Source of the DNA: Mycolicibacterium chlorophenolicum
GTDB lineage: Bacteria; Actinomycetota; Actinomycetes; Mycobacteriales; Mycobacteriaceae
Assembly (NCBI RefSeq): GCF_001044235.1
Contig: NZ_JYNL01000064.1
Location: forward strand, 666,065-730,064
Direction: 5' to 3'
DNA: 64,000 nucleotides
The position numbers and the translations under genes are program-made. Positions 1 to 8,653 of the stretch are shown here, piece by piece (position 1 is the stretch's first letter; each line of letters opens with the position of its first letter). Under the pieces are notes generated by a model, which saw only the letters and a program-made list of their open reading frames with translations, searched no databases and was not told where the DNA came from.

Positions 1-249
1 GGAGATGCGCCACCGGATCGCCAGCACGTCTTTCCAGTTCTTGGCGCCCATCTGCTGCGGGGTGGTCTCGACCTGCAGCCGCGCCAACAGGCGGTGCCGC
101 AGCGCGGGCAGCCGGCACCACACGGTTTCCAGCTCGTCCAAGACGTCGACCAACTCGGCGCGGGTCGCCAGATCGGCATCGCAGGCAGTCAGTTCGTCGA
201 CGGCGGCCACCACCGTGGCCACCGCGGCCCGCAGATCGCCCGTCGACAT
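1..249 (-). CDS. DUF222 / HNH endonuclease family protein, N-terminal part (cut by window edge)
   Basis: Reading leftwards from the ATG at 249 gives 83 residues beginning MSTGDLRAAVATVVAAVDEL and reaching ALRHRLLARLQ and GAKNWKDVLAIRWRIS before the window ends. This resembles the N-terminal DUF222 region of the 13E12-repeat/HNH endonuclease proteins that are multicopy in mycobacteria. In that family the DUF222 domain precedes a C-terminal HNH nuclease motif, which would lie outside the window. The function of the family is not established; many members are associated with repeats or mobile DNA. The gene is partial, so intactness cannot be judged. Confidence 0.7.
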   Translation of the reverse strand, partial: MSTGDLRAAVATVVAAVDELTACDADLATRAELVDVLDELETVWCRLPALRHRLLARLQVETTPQQMGAKNWKDVLAIRWRIS

Positions 250-1027
250 GATTCGAACATACATTCGACCACCGACAAATTCACTGACTCAAACTTTCCG
301 TCAGGGTCGCCGGAGAAGGATTGTCAGATGGCCAGATCGCGGAAGGTGAAGGTCAGCGCCAACGTCTCGACTCAAGACACAAAGCGACGCTGCGACAGCA
401 CCGCGGTGAAAACCCCCGAAGATGTTGCCCCGGAACAGCTATGAAGAGAAATGATGGCGATGAACTCTTGAATCCGACGTGCCGCGGTGGTAAGAGATGT
501 GTTATCGGCGACATAGGTCATCTCGAAGCGAGGTGGATGTGGTGTTGATGACGACCCGGGTCGACAGCGAGTGCCCGGCGGTGACGTACGCAGAAGCGAT
601 CGTGCACGCCGCCTGGCTGCAGGTCACGCACTGCGAACGTCCTGCGACGCAGCGGGTCGCACCTCGGACACGAACGATCACACTGGCCTTGCCGCGCAAT
701 CCTTCTCGCCCGATCGGTGCCGGTGAACACTCCCGGCCCGATGAACCGTCCCCCTGGGTGTGGCCCCGGCAGCGCTCACCTCCGGCGCTGAGAAGGCCGT
801 CCCGGGACGTCGACTGCAACAGGAGGTGGTGAGCCACGAACGATGCCTGAATGAACCCGATGAGAGTGCTGGACGTACGTGCCGTCCACGAACATTGCTA
901 CGTCAGAAAAGGCGCCCGACCCTGGGCGCACCGCCACGTGCCGTGGCCGTATACGTAGTCCGCACGAACGTTCCGCGCTCTCCGGCGGGCCGCGCCTACC
1001 CCGGCGCGGCCCGCTTGCTTTTCGGCG
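250..1027. other. 778-base stretch without a convincing gene
   Basis: This region lies upstream of the DUF222/HNH gene and downstream of the convergently placed cyclase gene. Open frames exist on both strands. The best is a plus-strand frame from an ATG at 548 (MTTRVDSECPAVTYAEAIVH, ending at 832), preceded by a purine-rich GAGGTGG. I recognise no domain in it, and its Arg/Pro-rich tail looks like GC-driven noise. A 35-residue frame at about 851-958 (MNPMRVLDVRAVHEH) is also unsupported. The region may hold decayed DNA next to the repeat-family HNH gene. No tRNA or other RNA gene was recognised. Confidence 0.4.
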
Positions 1028-2095
1028 TCAGTGCACGCTTCCGTAGTGATGACATCGATTGCCGCCCTGGCGTTTTGCGTCGTACATCGCCTGGTCGGCG
1101 GCGACGATCAGGCGGTCCAGCAGTTCATTATGGGATCGCGGGGTCAGCGCGGCGAGGTCGGCGAAGGACGTGCCGATGCTGGCCGTGACGGACACCGGCA
1201 GACCGGCGATGACCGCGCACAGCTCCTCGTAGCGCGCGACGACGTCGTGCGCGGATGCGAAGTCGGCGAACAAGAACTCCTCCCCGCCGCTTCGCGCGAT
1301 GACCGCGCTCGGAGTCGCCGTCGCGCGCAGAGCTTCGGCGACGGCCACGAGGGCTTGGTCTCCCGCCGCGTGCCCGTGAGTGTCGTTGATGGCTTTGAAA
1401 TCGTCGAGATCGAGCAGCGCGGTGAGCAGGTAGCCGCCCTTGCCCTGGTGATTCGAAAGGCGTCCGCCGACGGTCCTGCGGAAGGCGCGTCGGTTGAGGA
1501 GCCCGGTCAGCGGGTCGAGATCGGCTGCGGCCAAATCGCCCCGCAGGGTTCGGACCAGGCTGTAGAGCGCGAGCGCAACGCCGATGCTGCACTGGAGGAT
1601 GAGGAACAGATCGACCGCCGCGAGTGCGAACCGCCCCTGCGCGGCGAGCCCGGCTGCCTGGTCGACGGCGACGGCCGCGACGACCAGCAGAACGCCGGCG
1701 ACGACTTCGGGTGAGTGGAAGAACGCCGCGTAGCCGACGATGGTGGTGAACGCGATGCAGCCCAGCAGCGCAGCCAGCGGATCGGGATAAGCCAGGCACG
1801 CCGCCGTGACCGACATCGTGGTGACGGCGACGAACGCCAGCGACATCGCGTGTGAGGGCCATCTCCACAGCCACATTGCGGTCCCGAACATCCCGCCGGC
1901 GAACGCGACCCACATCAGCGCTGGCGCTCCCGCCTCCTGCGGGCCGCCGGCCCCGAAGAGCAGCGTCAGCACCCCCGCCGCCATCGCCGCACTGGTCACG
2001 GCGAGACACAACCGGGTCCGTCGCGCGACCCCACGCGCGACCAGGTACTCGCTCAGCCAGAGATGGTGCTCAGCGGAACGGCGAAGCCGCCTCAT
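1028..2095 (-). CDS. Membrane-bound GGDEF diguanylate cyclase
   Basis: This 355-residue protein probably makes the second messenger cyclic di-GMP from two GTP. The N-terminal half (about 25-190) holds several hydrophobic membrane segments with no recognisable sensor domain. The C-terminal half is a GGDEF domain: it starts near DPLTGLLNRRAF, has the metal-binding LLDLDDFKAINDTHGHAAGD motif, and a GGEEF active-site loop (RSGGEEFLF), which counts as a catalytically competent variant of GGDEF. No EAL domain is present. The ATG at 2095 gives a start just before the hydrophobic part. It stands alone, and its sensory input is unknown. Confidence 0.88.
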   Translation of the reverse strand: MRRLRRSAEHHLWLSEYLVARGVARRTRLCLAVTSAAMAAGVLTLLFGAGGPQEAGAPALMWVAFAGGMFGTAMWLWRWPSHAMSLAFVAVTTMSVTAACLAYPDPLAALLGCIAFTTIVGYAAFFHSPEVVAGVLLVVAAVAVDQAAGLAAQGRFALAAVDLFLILQCSIGVALALYSLVRTLRGDLAAADLDPLTGLLNRRAFRRTVGGRLSNHQGKGGYLLTALLDLDDFKAINDTHGHAAGDQALVAVAEALRATATPSAVIARSGGEEFLFADFASAHDVVARYEELCAVIAGLPVSVTASIGTSFADLAALTPRSHNELLDRLIVAADQAMYDAKRQGGNRCHHYGSVH

Positions 2096-2107
2096 CCCCC
2101 GTGCCGG

Positions 2108-2452
2108 CTACGAACGCTGCCCGGGCGGCGGACCGCCCGGTGGCGGGGCCTGCTGGGGCCAACCGGGCGTCGGGTACGGGTAGGGCGGTGGCGACTGGGG
2201 CGGCCAGGTCCCGCCCGGCGGGGCGGGGTAGGGCGGCTGCGGCGGCCACGGCGCCTGCGTTGGCGGGAACTGCTGGTAGTAGGCGGGAGGGTACGGATTC
2301 TGCGGCGGCTTAGGCGCGCGGGCGTTGCGGACCGCCCACACGATGAGCCAGATGAGCCCGCCGACGATGGCCACTTGGACGACCATCGCCCCCACCAGCC
2401 GTCCGGGGTGCTCAGGCACCGCCAGATCCGTCGCCAGTTGCAGAATCGACAC
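2108..2452 (-). CDS. Small single-span membrane protein with proline-rich cytoplasmic or exposed tail
   Basis: A GTG at 2452 preceded by a strong GGGGGAGAG ribosome site gives a 114-residue protein (MSILQLATDL). A longer frame upstream lacks such a site. Residues 20-41 form one hydrophobic helix (VGAMVVQVAIVGGLIWLIVW). It is followed by a basic stop-transfer stretch (VRNARAPK) and then a tail rich in proline, tyrosine, tryptophan and glutamine (PPYP, PPTQAPWPPQ repeats). Such tails occur in many mycobacterial envelope proteins but give no function. It ends 12 bases upstream of the cyclase start and could be co-transcribed with it. Confidence 0.72.
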   Translation of the reverse strand: MSILQLATDLAVPEHPGRLVGAMVVQVAIVGGLIWLIVWAVRNARAPKPPQNPYPPAYYQQFPPTQAPWPPQPPYPAPPGGTWPPQSPPPYPYPTPGWPQQAPPPGGPPPGQRS

Positions 2453-2565
2453 TGCTCTCCCCCCGTCGGTTCGAACCACCATGGCACACGCTGCCATCAG
2501 CATATGGCGCGATCGAAGGCCCGCGGACACCAATTCTGCGTCGCCGCCAGGGTTAATCTGATGCC

Positions 2566-2835
2566 GTGAGCAACGCGACCGTCCTCGGCGGAGTCGTCCA
2601 CGACATGCCCGATGACCTGCGAACGGCGCTGGGCGCCAACCCCTCGGCGCTGGCCGCATGGAACGACATCACACCGCTGGCGCGCAACGAATTCATCTGC
2701 TGGGTGACCGATGCCAAGCAGGCGACGACCCGCGAGCGCCGCATCCGCCGCACCCAGGAGGAACTCGAGGAGGGCAAGCGCCGGCCGTGCTGCTGGCCCG
2801 GGTGCAAGCACCGCGAGCGGACCGGCAGGGCCTAG
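2566..2835 (+). CDS. YdeI/OmpD-associated family small protein
   Basis: This 89-residue protein reads from a GTG (SNATVLGGVVHDMPDDL). The stretch MPDDLRTALGANPSALAAWNDITPLARNEFICWV, followed by KQATTRERRIRRTQEELEEGKRRPCCWPG, matches the YdeI/OmpD-associated family as I know it (DLxxAL, W..l.p..R.e...wi..AK...TR.rRi). Family members have been linked to peptide and bacteriocin resistance in other bacteria, but the biochemical role is unknown. The C-terminus has a CCWPGCKH cluster that could bind metal; this is inference only. The gene overlaps the convergent ChaB gene by four bases. Confidence 0.75.
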   Translation: MSNATVLGGVVHDMPDDLRTALGANPSALAAWNDITPLARNEFICWVTDAKQATTRERRIRRTQEELEEGKRRPCCWPGCKHRERTGRA

Positions 2836-3254
2836 CTGCGGGACTTGCGGCTCTCCCGCCTGTTCGCCTTCTTGATCTCTTCCACGAGTTCGTCTTTCGA
2901 CATCCGGGAGCGGCCCGCGATGTTCAGCCGCTTGGCCAGGTCGACGAGGTGCTTCTTGGTGGCGTTGGCGTTGACGCCCTCGGCCGTTTCCCCCGCCGCG
3001 TTCGGGCCGCCGCTTTCCGCCCGCTCGTCAGAGGGGCCACGCTGCTCCTTCTCCTCCCAGTGGTCGCCGACCTTCTCGTAGCTGTGCTTGAGTGCGCTGT
3101 AGGCGACGCGGTAGGCGCGCTCACCCTCGCCGTACTCCTCGGCTGCGGCGTCGTGCGCCTTGGCGAACGTGCGCTTCGCCTTGTCCTCGGATTTCTGCAG
3201 CGTGCTCGGGAGTTCGCTCTCTTTGGCCTCGCCCGATTTGGTGGTCTTCGGCAT
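2832..3254 (-). CDS. ChaB family protein with C-terminal Rho-N/SAP-like domain
   Basis: The 140-residue protein begins MPKTTKSGEAKESELPSTLQ. Residues 13-70 match the ChaB fold: SELPSTLQKSEDKAKRTFAKAHDAA, then EYGEGERAYRVAYSALKHSYEKVGDHW. ChaB was named as a putative regulator of the ChaA cation antiporter in E. coli. The C-terminal 45 residues (NANATKKHLVDLAKRLNIAG, RSRMSKDELVEEIKKANRRE) look like a Rho N-terminal/SAP-like helical nucleic-acid-binding module. ChaB-Rho_N fusions are common in actinobacteria. The linker is charged and low complexity. Cellular role unknown. Confidence 0.85.
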   Translation of the reverse strand: MPKTTKSGEAKESELPSTLQKSEDKAKRTFAKAHDAAAEEYGEGERAYRVAYSALKHSYEKVGDHWEEKEQRGPSDERAESGGPNAAGETAEGVNANATKKHLVDLAKRLNIAGRSRMSKDELVEEIKKANRRESRKSRS

Positions 3255-3393
3255 CGCGGCCGTCCTCTCTCGAAAGCAACCGTGCAGCAGACCTATTGGC
3301 GGGGTGCCGACCAGTGCACCTGCACGCCGTCACGGTTACCCCCGCGACGGCAATCGACACGTCGGAGTCACCCGGTTCCGACCAGTGCAGGCC

Positions 3394-4782
3394 CTAGTGC
3401 AGCGCGCCGAGGAGCTGGTTGAACGCCTCGGTCATCGACGGGTGAGTGTAGATCTCATCGCGCAACGCCGACGCTGTGATGCCGTGGCGCATCGCGAGCG
3501 CGACGGTGTTGATGACCTCGTGCGAGTCGTAGGACAGCAGCGCGGCGCCGAGGATCTCGTCGGTGGCGGCGTCGACGACCACCTTCATCATGCCCGCGGT
3601 CTCTTCGACGATCCGGGCGCGCGGAACGGTTGCCATGTCGGCGACGCGCATCGCCGCGGTCTTGATGGAACGCCCCTCCTCGAGCGCCGCGCGTTCGGTG
3701 AGGCCGACGCGCGAGAGCGGGGGAGTGAGGAACAGGGTGTACGGCACCGCCGTGCGGTCGGTGGTGCTGCGCGCACCGGTGCCGGTGAGCTGGTCGAGCA
3801 CGATCCGGTGATCGTCGAGGGAGACGTAGGTGAACTGCGGGCCACCGTTGACGTCGCCGACGGCGAAGATGTGAGGCTGGCTGGTGCGCAGGTGCTCGTC
3901 GACCGAGATCGCGCCGCGCGCAGTGACTTTCACACCGGCCCGGTCCAGGGCGAGGGACTCGGTCGCGGGTGTACGGCCGAGCGCGACCAGGATCGTGTCG
4001 GCCGGCAGTGTCTCCGGCCCTGCCTCGGTGTGGAAAGCCACGGTGCTGGTGCCGTCCCCCTGATCGTCGACGCGGTCGATGACGGCCGAGGTCACGATCC
4101 GCACGCCGGCGGCCTCCATCACCTCGCGGGCGCAGTCGGCGACGTCGGCATCCTCCTGGCCGAGGATGTCGGCGTGACGTTCGAGGACGGTGACCTGCGA
4201 GCCGTACGCGGCGTACATGGCGGCGAACTCCATGCCGATGTACCCGCCGCCAAGCACGACCAGCCGGTCGGGCAGGCGGTCCTGGACGAGCATCTCGGTG
4301 CTCGTCGCGATGTTCGCCGCGTCGCGCAGCCCGGGGACGTCGGGGATGACGGCATGCGAGCCGGTGCCCACCACGATGTGGCGGCCGCTGACGGTGACGG
4401 TTCCGCGGTCGGCGGTCTGCACCTCGATGCTGTGTGCGTCCCGGAACACCGCCTCACCGGTCAGCACGGTGGCCGCGTCGAGGGTGTCGAGCATGGCGAA
4501 GTTGGCGGCACGCAGTGTCGAGGTGAGCTGTGCGGTGGCGGCCACGGCGTCCCGATAGTGCTGCGGATGGGCGCCGGGCGCCAGGTGTTCGGATCGCGCG
4601 ATGAGCGCCTTGGTCGGCACACATCCGGTGTTGATGCACGTGCCGCCGTACATCATCGGCGACCGCTCCACCATGACCACCGACCAACCCTGACGGGCCA
4701 GCGTGGCGGCGAGCGTCTTGCCGCCCTTACCGTAACCGATCACCACGAGGTCGGCGTCGAGGTGGGTGTCCGCGGCGGTCAC
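3394..4782 (-). CDS. rclA: RclA-like FAD/NAD(P)H pyridine nucleotide-disulfide oxidoreductase
   Basis: This 462-residue flavoprotein has a GTG start that overlaps the stop of the upstream MFS gene (GTGA), implying translational coupling. The FAD site is VVIGYGKGGKTLAA (13-26). The redox-active disulfide is GGTCINTGCVPTK with C49 and C54. A second nucleotide-binding loop is VVLGGGYIGMEFA, and the C-terminal dimer motif is HPSMTEAFNQL. The GKxGKTLA loop, the MYGGTCIN context and the EVINTVALAMRHGI tail are much closer to E. coli RclA than to mercuric reductase or lipoamide dehydrogenase. E. coli RclA protects against reactive chlorine species and reduces hypothiocyanous acid and copper(II). The same role here is inferred. 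Confidence 0.85.
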   Translation of the reverse strand: MTAADTHLDADLVVIGYGKGGKTLAATLARQGWSVVMVERSPMMYGGTCINTGCVPTKALIARSEHLAPGAHPQHYRDAVAATAQLTSTLRAANFAMLDTLDAATVLTGEAVFRDAHSIEVQTADRGTVTVSGRHIVVGTGSHAVIPDVPGLRDAANIATSTEMLVQDRLPDRLVVLGGGYIGMEFAAMYAAYGSQVTVLERHADILGQEDADVADCAREVMEAAGVRIVTSAVIDRVDDQGDGTSTVAFHTEAGPETLPADTILVALGRTPATESLALDRAGVKVTARGAISVDEHLRTSQPHIFAVGDVNGGPQFTYVSLDDHRIVLDQLTGTGARSTTDRTAVPYTLFLTPPLSRVGLTERAALEEGRSIKTAAMRVADMATVPRARIVEETAGMMKVVVDAATDEILGAALLSYDSHEVINTVALAMRHGITASALRDEIYTHPSMTEAFNQLLGALH

Positions 4783-6053
4783 TGGGCTTTCCTTCGCACG
4801 GCTGTACACATTACGGCGGCGAGCAGGCACAGCCCTGCTGCGAGGTGGAACGCCAGGGTGTAGTTACCTTTCATGTCGCGGAGCCAACCGGCGCCGGCCG
4901 CCGCGACGGCGGCACCGAGCTGGTGCGACGCGAAGATCCACCCGAACACGACGGGTGTGTTGTCGCCGAAGTAGCTGCGGCACAACGCGATCGTCGGTGG
5001 AACGGTGGCGACCCAGTCCAGGCCGTAGAAGATGATGAACACCCACATGCTGGGTTCCGCCCGGGGGGACAGGAGGGTGGGCAGCAGCAGGAGCGACACC
5101 CCGCGGCCCGTGTAGTAGACCACCAGCAGCACCCGCGGGTCGACGCGGTCGGTGAGCCAGCCGGAGAAGATCGTGCCGGCCACGTCGAGCACGCCGATCA
5201 CCGCGAGCAGGCTCGCGGCCACGGTGGTCGGCATGCCGTGGTCGTTGGCGGCGGGGATGAAGTGTGTGCCGATCAGGCCGTTGGTGGTCATCCCGCAGAT
5301 GGCGAAGCTGCCGGCCAGCAGCCAGAACGCGGGCACCCGCGCACCGCGCTGCAGACCGGAGAACGCTGCGGCGAAGCTGCTGCCCGGCGGGGTGGGCGCC
5401 GGTCCGGTGGGCGCCGCCGGCGCCTGCCCGTACGGCTCCAATCCCTTGTCCTGCGGCCAGTTTCGCATCAAGGCCAGCACCAGCGGGACCACCGCGAGAG
5501 CGGCCGCGGCGACCAGCAACGAGGCCCACCGCCAGCCGTGCCGGGTGCTGACCGCGGCGACCACGGGCAGGAAGATGAGCTGTCCCGTCGCGCTGGCGGC
5601 GGTGAGGATGCCTGTGACGAGACCCCGGTTGGCGACGAACCAGCGGGTGGCGATCGTCGCGACGAAGCCCATCGAGATGGCACCCGTCCCCGTGCCGACG
5701 AGCACGCCCCACAGCAGGACCAGCTGCCAGCTGGCGACCATCAGCACGCTCAACGCGCTGCCCGCGGCGATCATGCTCAGCGCGACGGTCAGCACCGGCC
5801 GGATCCCGAACCGATCCATCAGGGCCGCGGCGAAGGGGGCGGTCAGCCCGAACAACGTCATGTTGACCGACATCGCGAGCCCGACGACGCCGTGCGACCA
5901 GCCGAACTCGTGGTGCAGGGGGTTCATCATGACGCCGGGAACCGAGCGGAATCCGGCGGCGCCGAGAATCGCGACGAAGCTGACGGCGGCCACCACCCAC
6001 GCCCAGTGCATGCGGGGACCGGCGCGTCGGCGCGCTCGAGCGGTGACGGTCAC
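4779..6053 (-). CDS. Major facilitator superfamily transporter (OFA/monocarboxylate-like)
   Basis: This is a 424-residue, 12-helix MFS protein. Helices are evident from WAWVVAAVSFVAILGAAGF onwards. The loop between helices 2 and 3 carries FAAALMDRFGIRPVL, the RFG-type MFS signature, and a second copy is SGWLTDRVDPRVLL. A cytoplasmic linker between the halves holds APAAPTGPAPTPPGSS. The overall look (GFRSVPGVMMNPLHHEFGWS near the start) is that of actinobacterial OFA-type transporters of organic anions. The substrate cannot be read from sequence. I chose the GTG at 6053, which leaves 82 bases to the divergent regulator; an ATG at 6011 is an alternative. It is coupled to the downstream RclA-like gene. 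Confidence 0.82.
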   Translation of the reverse strand: MTVTARARRRAGPRMHWAWVVAAVSFVAILGAAGFRSVPGVMMNPLHHEFGWSHGVVGLAMSVNMTLFGLTAPFAAALMDRFGIRPVLTVALSMIAAGSALSVLMVASWQLVLLWGVLVGTGTGAISMGFVATIATRWFVANRGLVTGILTAASATGQLIFLPVVAAVSTRHGWRWASLLVAAAALAVVPLVLALMRNWPQDKGLEPYGQAPAAPTGPAPTPPGSSFAAAFSGLQRGARVPAFWLLAGSFAICGMTTNGLIGTHFIPAANDHGMPTTVAASLLAVIGVLDVAGTIFSGWLTDRVDPRVLLVVYYTGRGVSLLLLPTLLSPRAEPSMWVFIIFYGLDWVATVPPTIALCRSYFGDNTPVVFGWIFASHQLGAAVAAAGAGWLRDMKGNYTLAFHLAAGLCLLAAVMCTAVRRKAQ

Positions 6054-6135
6054 CGGACGACTATCGCCGAGGGAACTCCAGCCGCACCAGTGGCAAGACT
6101 GCCGATATTCGTCAAGAACATGCCAAGCTGGAGGG

Positions 6136-7110
6136 ATGAATCGTCGGCACAAGGTGGTCGTGCTGCTGGTCGATCCGGTGGTGGGCTTCGATGCGGCGAT
6201 CGCGCCGACGTTGTTCGGCGCCGCCGAAGCAGACGGCGGACCGCTCTACGAGGTGGTGACCTGCGGCGCCACCGGCGATCCGGTGCCGTCGACCAATGGG
6301 TTCGCCATCGTGCCGCAAGCCGGTCCGGAGGCGCTCGACGACGCGGACACCGTGATCATCCCGGGCACGCGCAACACAGCCGTCCGTCGTGAGGGCCGGC
6401 TCGACGACGAGGTCGGCGCCGCCGTCGCGCGCATCCCCGCCGGTGCGCGGGTCGTGTCGATCTGTACCGGTGCCTTCGTGCTGGCGGCGGCGGGACTGCT
6501 CGACGGGCGCGTCGCCACCACCCACTGGCGGTACGCCGACGACCTCCGCGCGCTGCACACGGCGGTGCACGTCGATGAGAACGTGCTCTTCGTCGACGAC
6601 GGCGACGTCCTGACCTCCGCCGGCCTGGCGGCGGGTATCGACCTGTGTTTGCACATCATCCGCCGCGACCACGGCGGACAGGTGGCCAATGCCGTCGCCC
6701 GCTTCTGCGTGGTGCCGCCCTGGCGGGAGGGCGGCCAGGCCCAGTTCATCGAAACGCCGCTGCCCCGCGATGACTCCGCGTCGACGGCCGCCACCCGCGG
6801 CTGGGCGTGCGCACATCTGCAGGAGCCGTTGACCATCGAGCAGCTCGCCCGGCATGCCGGCATGAGCACCCGGACGTTCATCCGCAGGTTCCGGGAGGAG
6901 ACCGGGCAGCCGCCCGGGGTGTGGATGCGCAACCGGCGACTCGACCGGGCGCGCGAACTGCTGGAAGGCCACGACCTCAGCGTCGACGAAGTCGCCCGTC
7001 AGTCGGGGTTGGGCTCAGGGGCCAATCTGCGCCATCATCTGCGGCGAGGGCTCGGCATGTCACCCTCGAGTTACCGAAAAGCGTTCGCGGACAGGGAATT
7101 CGACGGGTGA
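6136..7110 (+). CDS. GlxA-type transcriptional regulator (DJ-1/PfpI domain plus AraC HTH)
   Basis: The 324-residue regulator starts at an ATG with GGAGGG just upstream. Residues 5-175 form a DJ-1/PfpI glutamine-amidotransferase-like domain, with a VVSICTGAFVLAAAGLLDGR nucleophile elbow (Cys in CTGA) and the TTHW segment typical of the GlxA group. The domain probably senses a ligand rather than catalysing. The C-terminal third is an AraC DNA-binding domain with two helix-turn-helix units (TIEQLARHAGMSTRTFIRRF and SVDEVARQSGLGSGANLRHH). It is divergent from the MFS-RclA operon, so it is the likely regulator of that operon from the shared 82-base promoter region. Confidence 0.88.
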   Translation: MNRRHKVVVLLVDPVVGFDAAIAPTLFGAAEADGGPLYEVVTCGATGDPVPSTNGFAIVPQAGPEALDDADTVIIPGTRNTAVRREGRLDDEVGAAVARIPAGARVVSICTGAFVLAAAGLLDGRVATTHWRYADDLRALHTAVHVDENVLFVDDGDVLTSAGLAAGIDLCLHIIRRDHGGQVANAVARFCVVPPWREGGQAQFIETPLPRDDSASTAATRGWACAHLQEPLTIEQLARHAGMSTRTFIRRFREETGQPPGVWMRNRRLDRARELLEGHDLSVDEVARQSGLGSGANLRHHLRRGLGMSPSSYRKAFADREFDG

Positions 7111-7111
7111 C

Positions 7112-7948
7112 TCAACCCGCTTGGGACGTCGGCTTGGGGCTGGCGGCGATCTTGCTCGCGGCGAAGTCCGCTGCCTGACCGACCAGACCGTCGGAGATGT
7201 AGCGGGCGTGGGCGCCGATGTCGTTGCCGGGTGAGCAGACGAAGTCGTCCGGCACGCACAGCTCGATGGTCTTGGGTTGGTACAGCGAACCGATCTTGAC
7301 CTCCGGCTGCTGGATGACATTCATGAACCGGTCCGACGGTGTGCCCAGCAGTGCCACCGCGGCGACGTGGTTGGCGATGTCGGGCGGCATCGGCTGCGGC
7401 ACCTCGGAGGCCGACACCCCGTCGGGGATCAATTCGGTTGTCACGAAGCCCATCACGGCCGCGCCCTGGGAGTATCCGCCGAGCACCATGTGGGTGTCGG
7501 GGCACGCTGCCGCGGTCTTCTGGACTTGCGTGCTGGCGTCGACCACACCCTGCAGCGCGGTGGGGAAGTCGGGGCTCGCGGGGTAGTCGACGGGGTACAC
7601 CGCCACCGACCGCGGACCGACGCGGGCCTTGAGGTCGTCGACGAACGCCTGGCCCATCGCGCCCAGCCCCGGGGGTTCGGTGGTGCCGCGGGCGAAAAGC
7701 ACCTGCACATCGGGACACCCGGGCGGCGGAGCCGCGGCGTCGAGCGGCGCGGCGACCGCGGGCGGTGCCTCCGGCGCGGCCGGAAGAGGCGGCGGAACCG
7801 GCACCGCCGGCGGCGGACCGGGCAGGTTCGGCGCGGGCGCCGGTGGCTGGGCCACGGCCGACGGCATGGCCAGCGATGCGAGCACCAGGTTCACGGCGAC
7901 GGCCGCGGCGACACGGAAAGGACGGATCGAACGAATTGCACACCCCAC
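7112..7948 (-). CDS. Secreted cutinase/carboxylesterase family protein
   Basis: The protein has an N-terminal signal sequence (RPFRVAAAVAVNLVLASLAM, then PSAVAQ), a proline/alanine-rich linker, and a cutinase domain from CPDVQVLFARGTTEPPGLG. The serine nucleophile lies in GGYSQGAAV. The catalytic Asp is probably in CVPDDFVCSPG and the His in GAHARYISDG, with paired cysteines as in the cutinase family. Mycobacterial members hydrolyse esters and lipids outside the cell. The GTG at 7948 puts the basic residues just ahead of the hydrophobic segment. Longer starts (ATG 8005, TTG 8011) are possible but would give an unusually long N-region; no clear ribosome site decides this. Confidence 0.88.
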   Translation of the reverse strand: MGCAIRSIRPFRVAAAVAVNLVLASLAMPSAVAQPPAPAPNLPGPPPAVPVPPPLPAAPEAPPAVAAPLDAAAPPPGCPDVQVLFARGTTEPPGLGAMGQAFVDDLKARVGPRSVAVYPVDYPASPDFPTALQGVVDASTQVQKTAAACPDTHMVLGGYSQGAAVMGFVTTELIPDGVSASEVPQPMPPDIANHVAAVALLGTPSDRFMNVIQQPEVKIGSLYQPKTIELCVPDDFVCSPGNDIGAHARYISDGLVGQAADFAASKIAASPKPTSQAG

Positions 7949-8025
7949 CTGTCGATCGTGACACAGATGAGCGGCGCCCGCGCCTCTCCGCGAGGGCACG
8001 CTCATGGGCAACCGGCGTAGCGGGT

Positions 8026-8646
8026 ATGAAGAAGGGCATGCGCATCGCCGATCCGGCCGACCTGCTCGCCGGTGCTCGCGCGGTACGGGACACCGCCACC
8101 GCGGTGATCGGGTACGCGGGAGACGTGTTCAGTGCGCCCGGCGACACCTTCGAGGCCACACTCACCATCGACGCCACCGCCGCGGTCCCTTCGGTGCGGG
8201 CGCTCCGCCCCGGTGTCACCCACCGCGCCCTGGTGCAGGCCGGTCCCGATGACCGCGCCCCCGCCCCGCGCAAGCTGTGCATCAAGTTGTGCGACGTCTA
8301 CGGGGCCGGCCGCGATCAGGACTTCCTGCTGGCATCGTCGGGCGACGGCGCGCCGCTGCACCACGCGGTGCTCCCGAGCGACCCGGTGGCCCCGCTCTAC
8401 TCCTCGCTGTGGCTGTATCTGGCTGGGCTGCAACCGATTCTGTTCGGCGCACGCCCCAACACCACCGGCCGTGACCTGCGGTTCGCGGCGGGCAGCGAGG
8501 TGAGCTTCATGATCAGCCCGCCGGTGGGCCAGTTCCGTCGCATCGGGTCGCTCCGTCTCACCGGATCACACGACGGGCCGGTCCGCTTCGCGGGAAGCAC
8601 CAGTGGTGGCGGTCTGCGCCCGCTGCCACCGGTGCTCTTCTACTGA
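8026..8646 (+). CDS. Conserved protein of unknown function (possibly catalase-fold-like)
   Basis: This is a 206-residue soluble protein starting MKKGMRIADPADLLAGARAV. It contains RALVQAG, KLCIKLCDVYGAGRDQDFLL and a hydrophobic LYSSLWLYLAGLQPILFGAR stretch that may be amphipathic rather than a membrane span. The order of segments vaguely recalls catalase-related proteins (a KLxxxxGxDxDFLL-like strand), but the heme-ligand motif is not evident, so I do not assign activity. It is divergent from the cutinase gene across a short intergenic region. Confidence that it is a real gene rests on length, coding bias and a clean ATG. Confidence 0.7.
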   Translation: MKKGMRIADPADLLAGARAVRDTATAVIGYAGDVFSAPGDTFEATLTIDATAAVPSVRALRPGVTHRALVQAGPDDRAPAPRKLCIKLCDVYGAGRDQDFLLASSGDGAPLHHAVLPSDPVAPLYSSLWLYLAGLQPILFGARPNTTGRDLRFAAGSEVSFMISPPVGQFRRIGSLRLTGSHDGPVRFAGSTSGGGLRPLPPVLFY

Positions 8647-8653
8647 CCCCGCT

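Noticed and set aside
3394..4782. Mercuric reductase
   Set aside because: It lacks the N-terminal HMA domain and the C-terminal vicinal cysteines; the end is HPSMTEAFNQL as in RclA-like proteins.
3160..4863. 567-codon plus-strand frame
   Set aside because: Antisense to the RclA-like gene, whose FAD and disulfide motifs are intact. The plus-strand product is low-complexity Arg/Gly/Val-rich.
4845..6392. 515-codon plus-strand frame
   Set aside because: Antisense to the MFS transporter gene with clear helices and signature loops; composition is Arg/Gly/Glu-rich noise.
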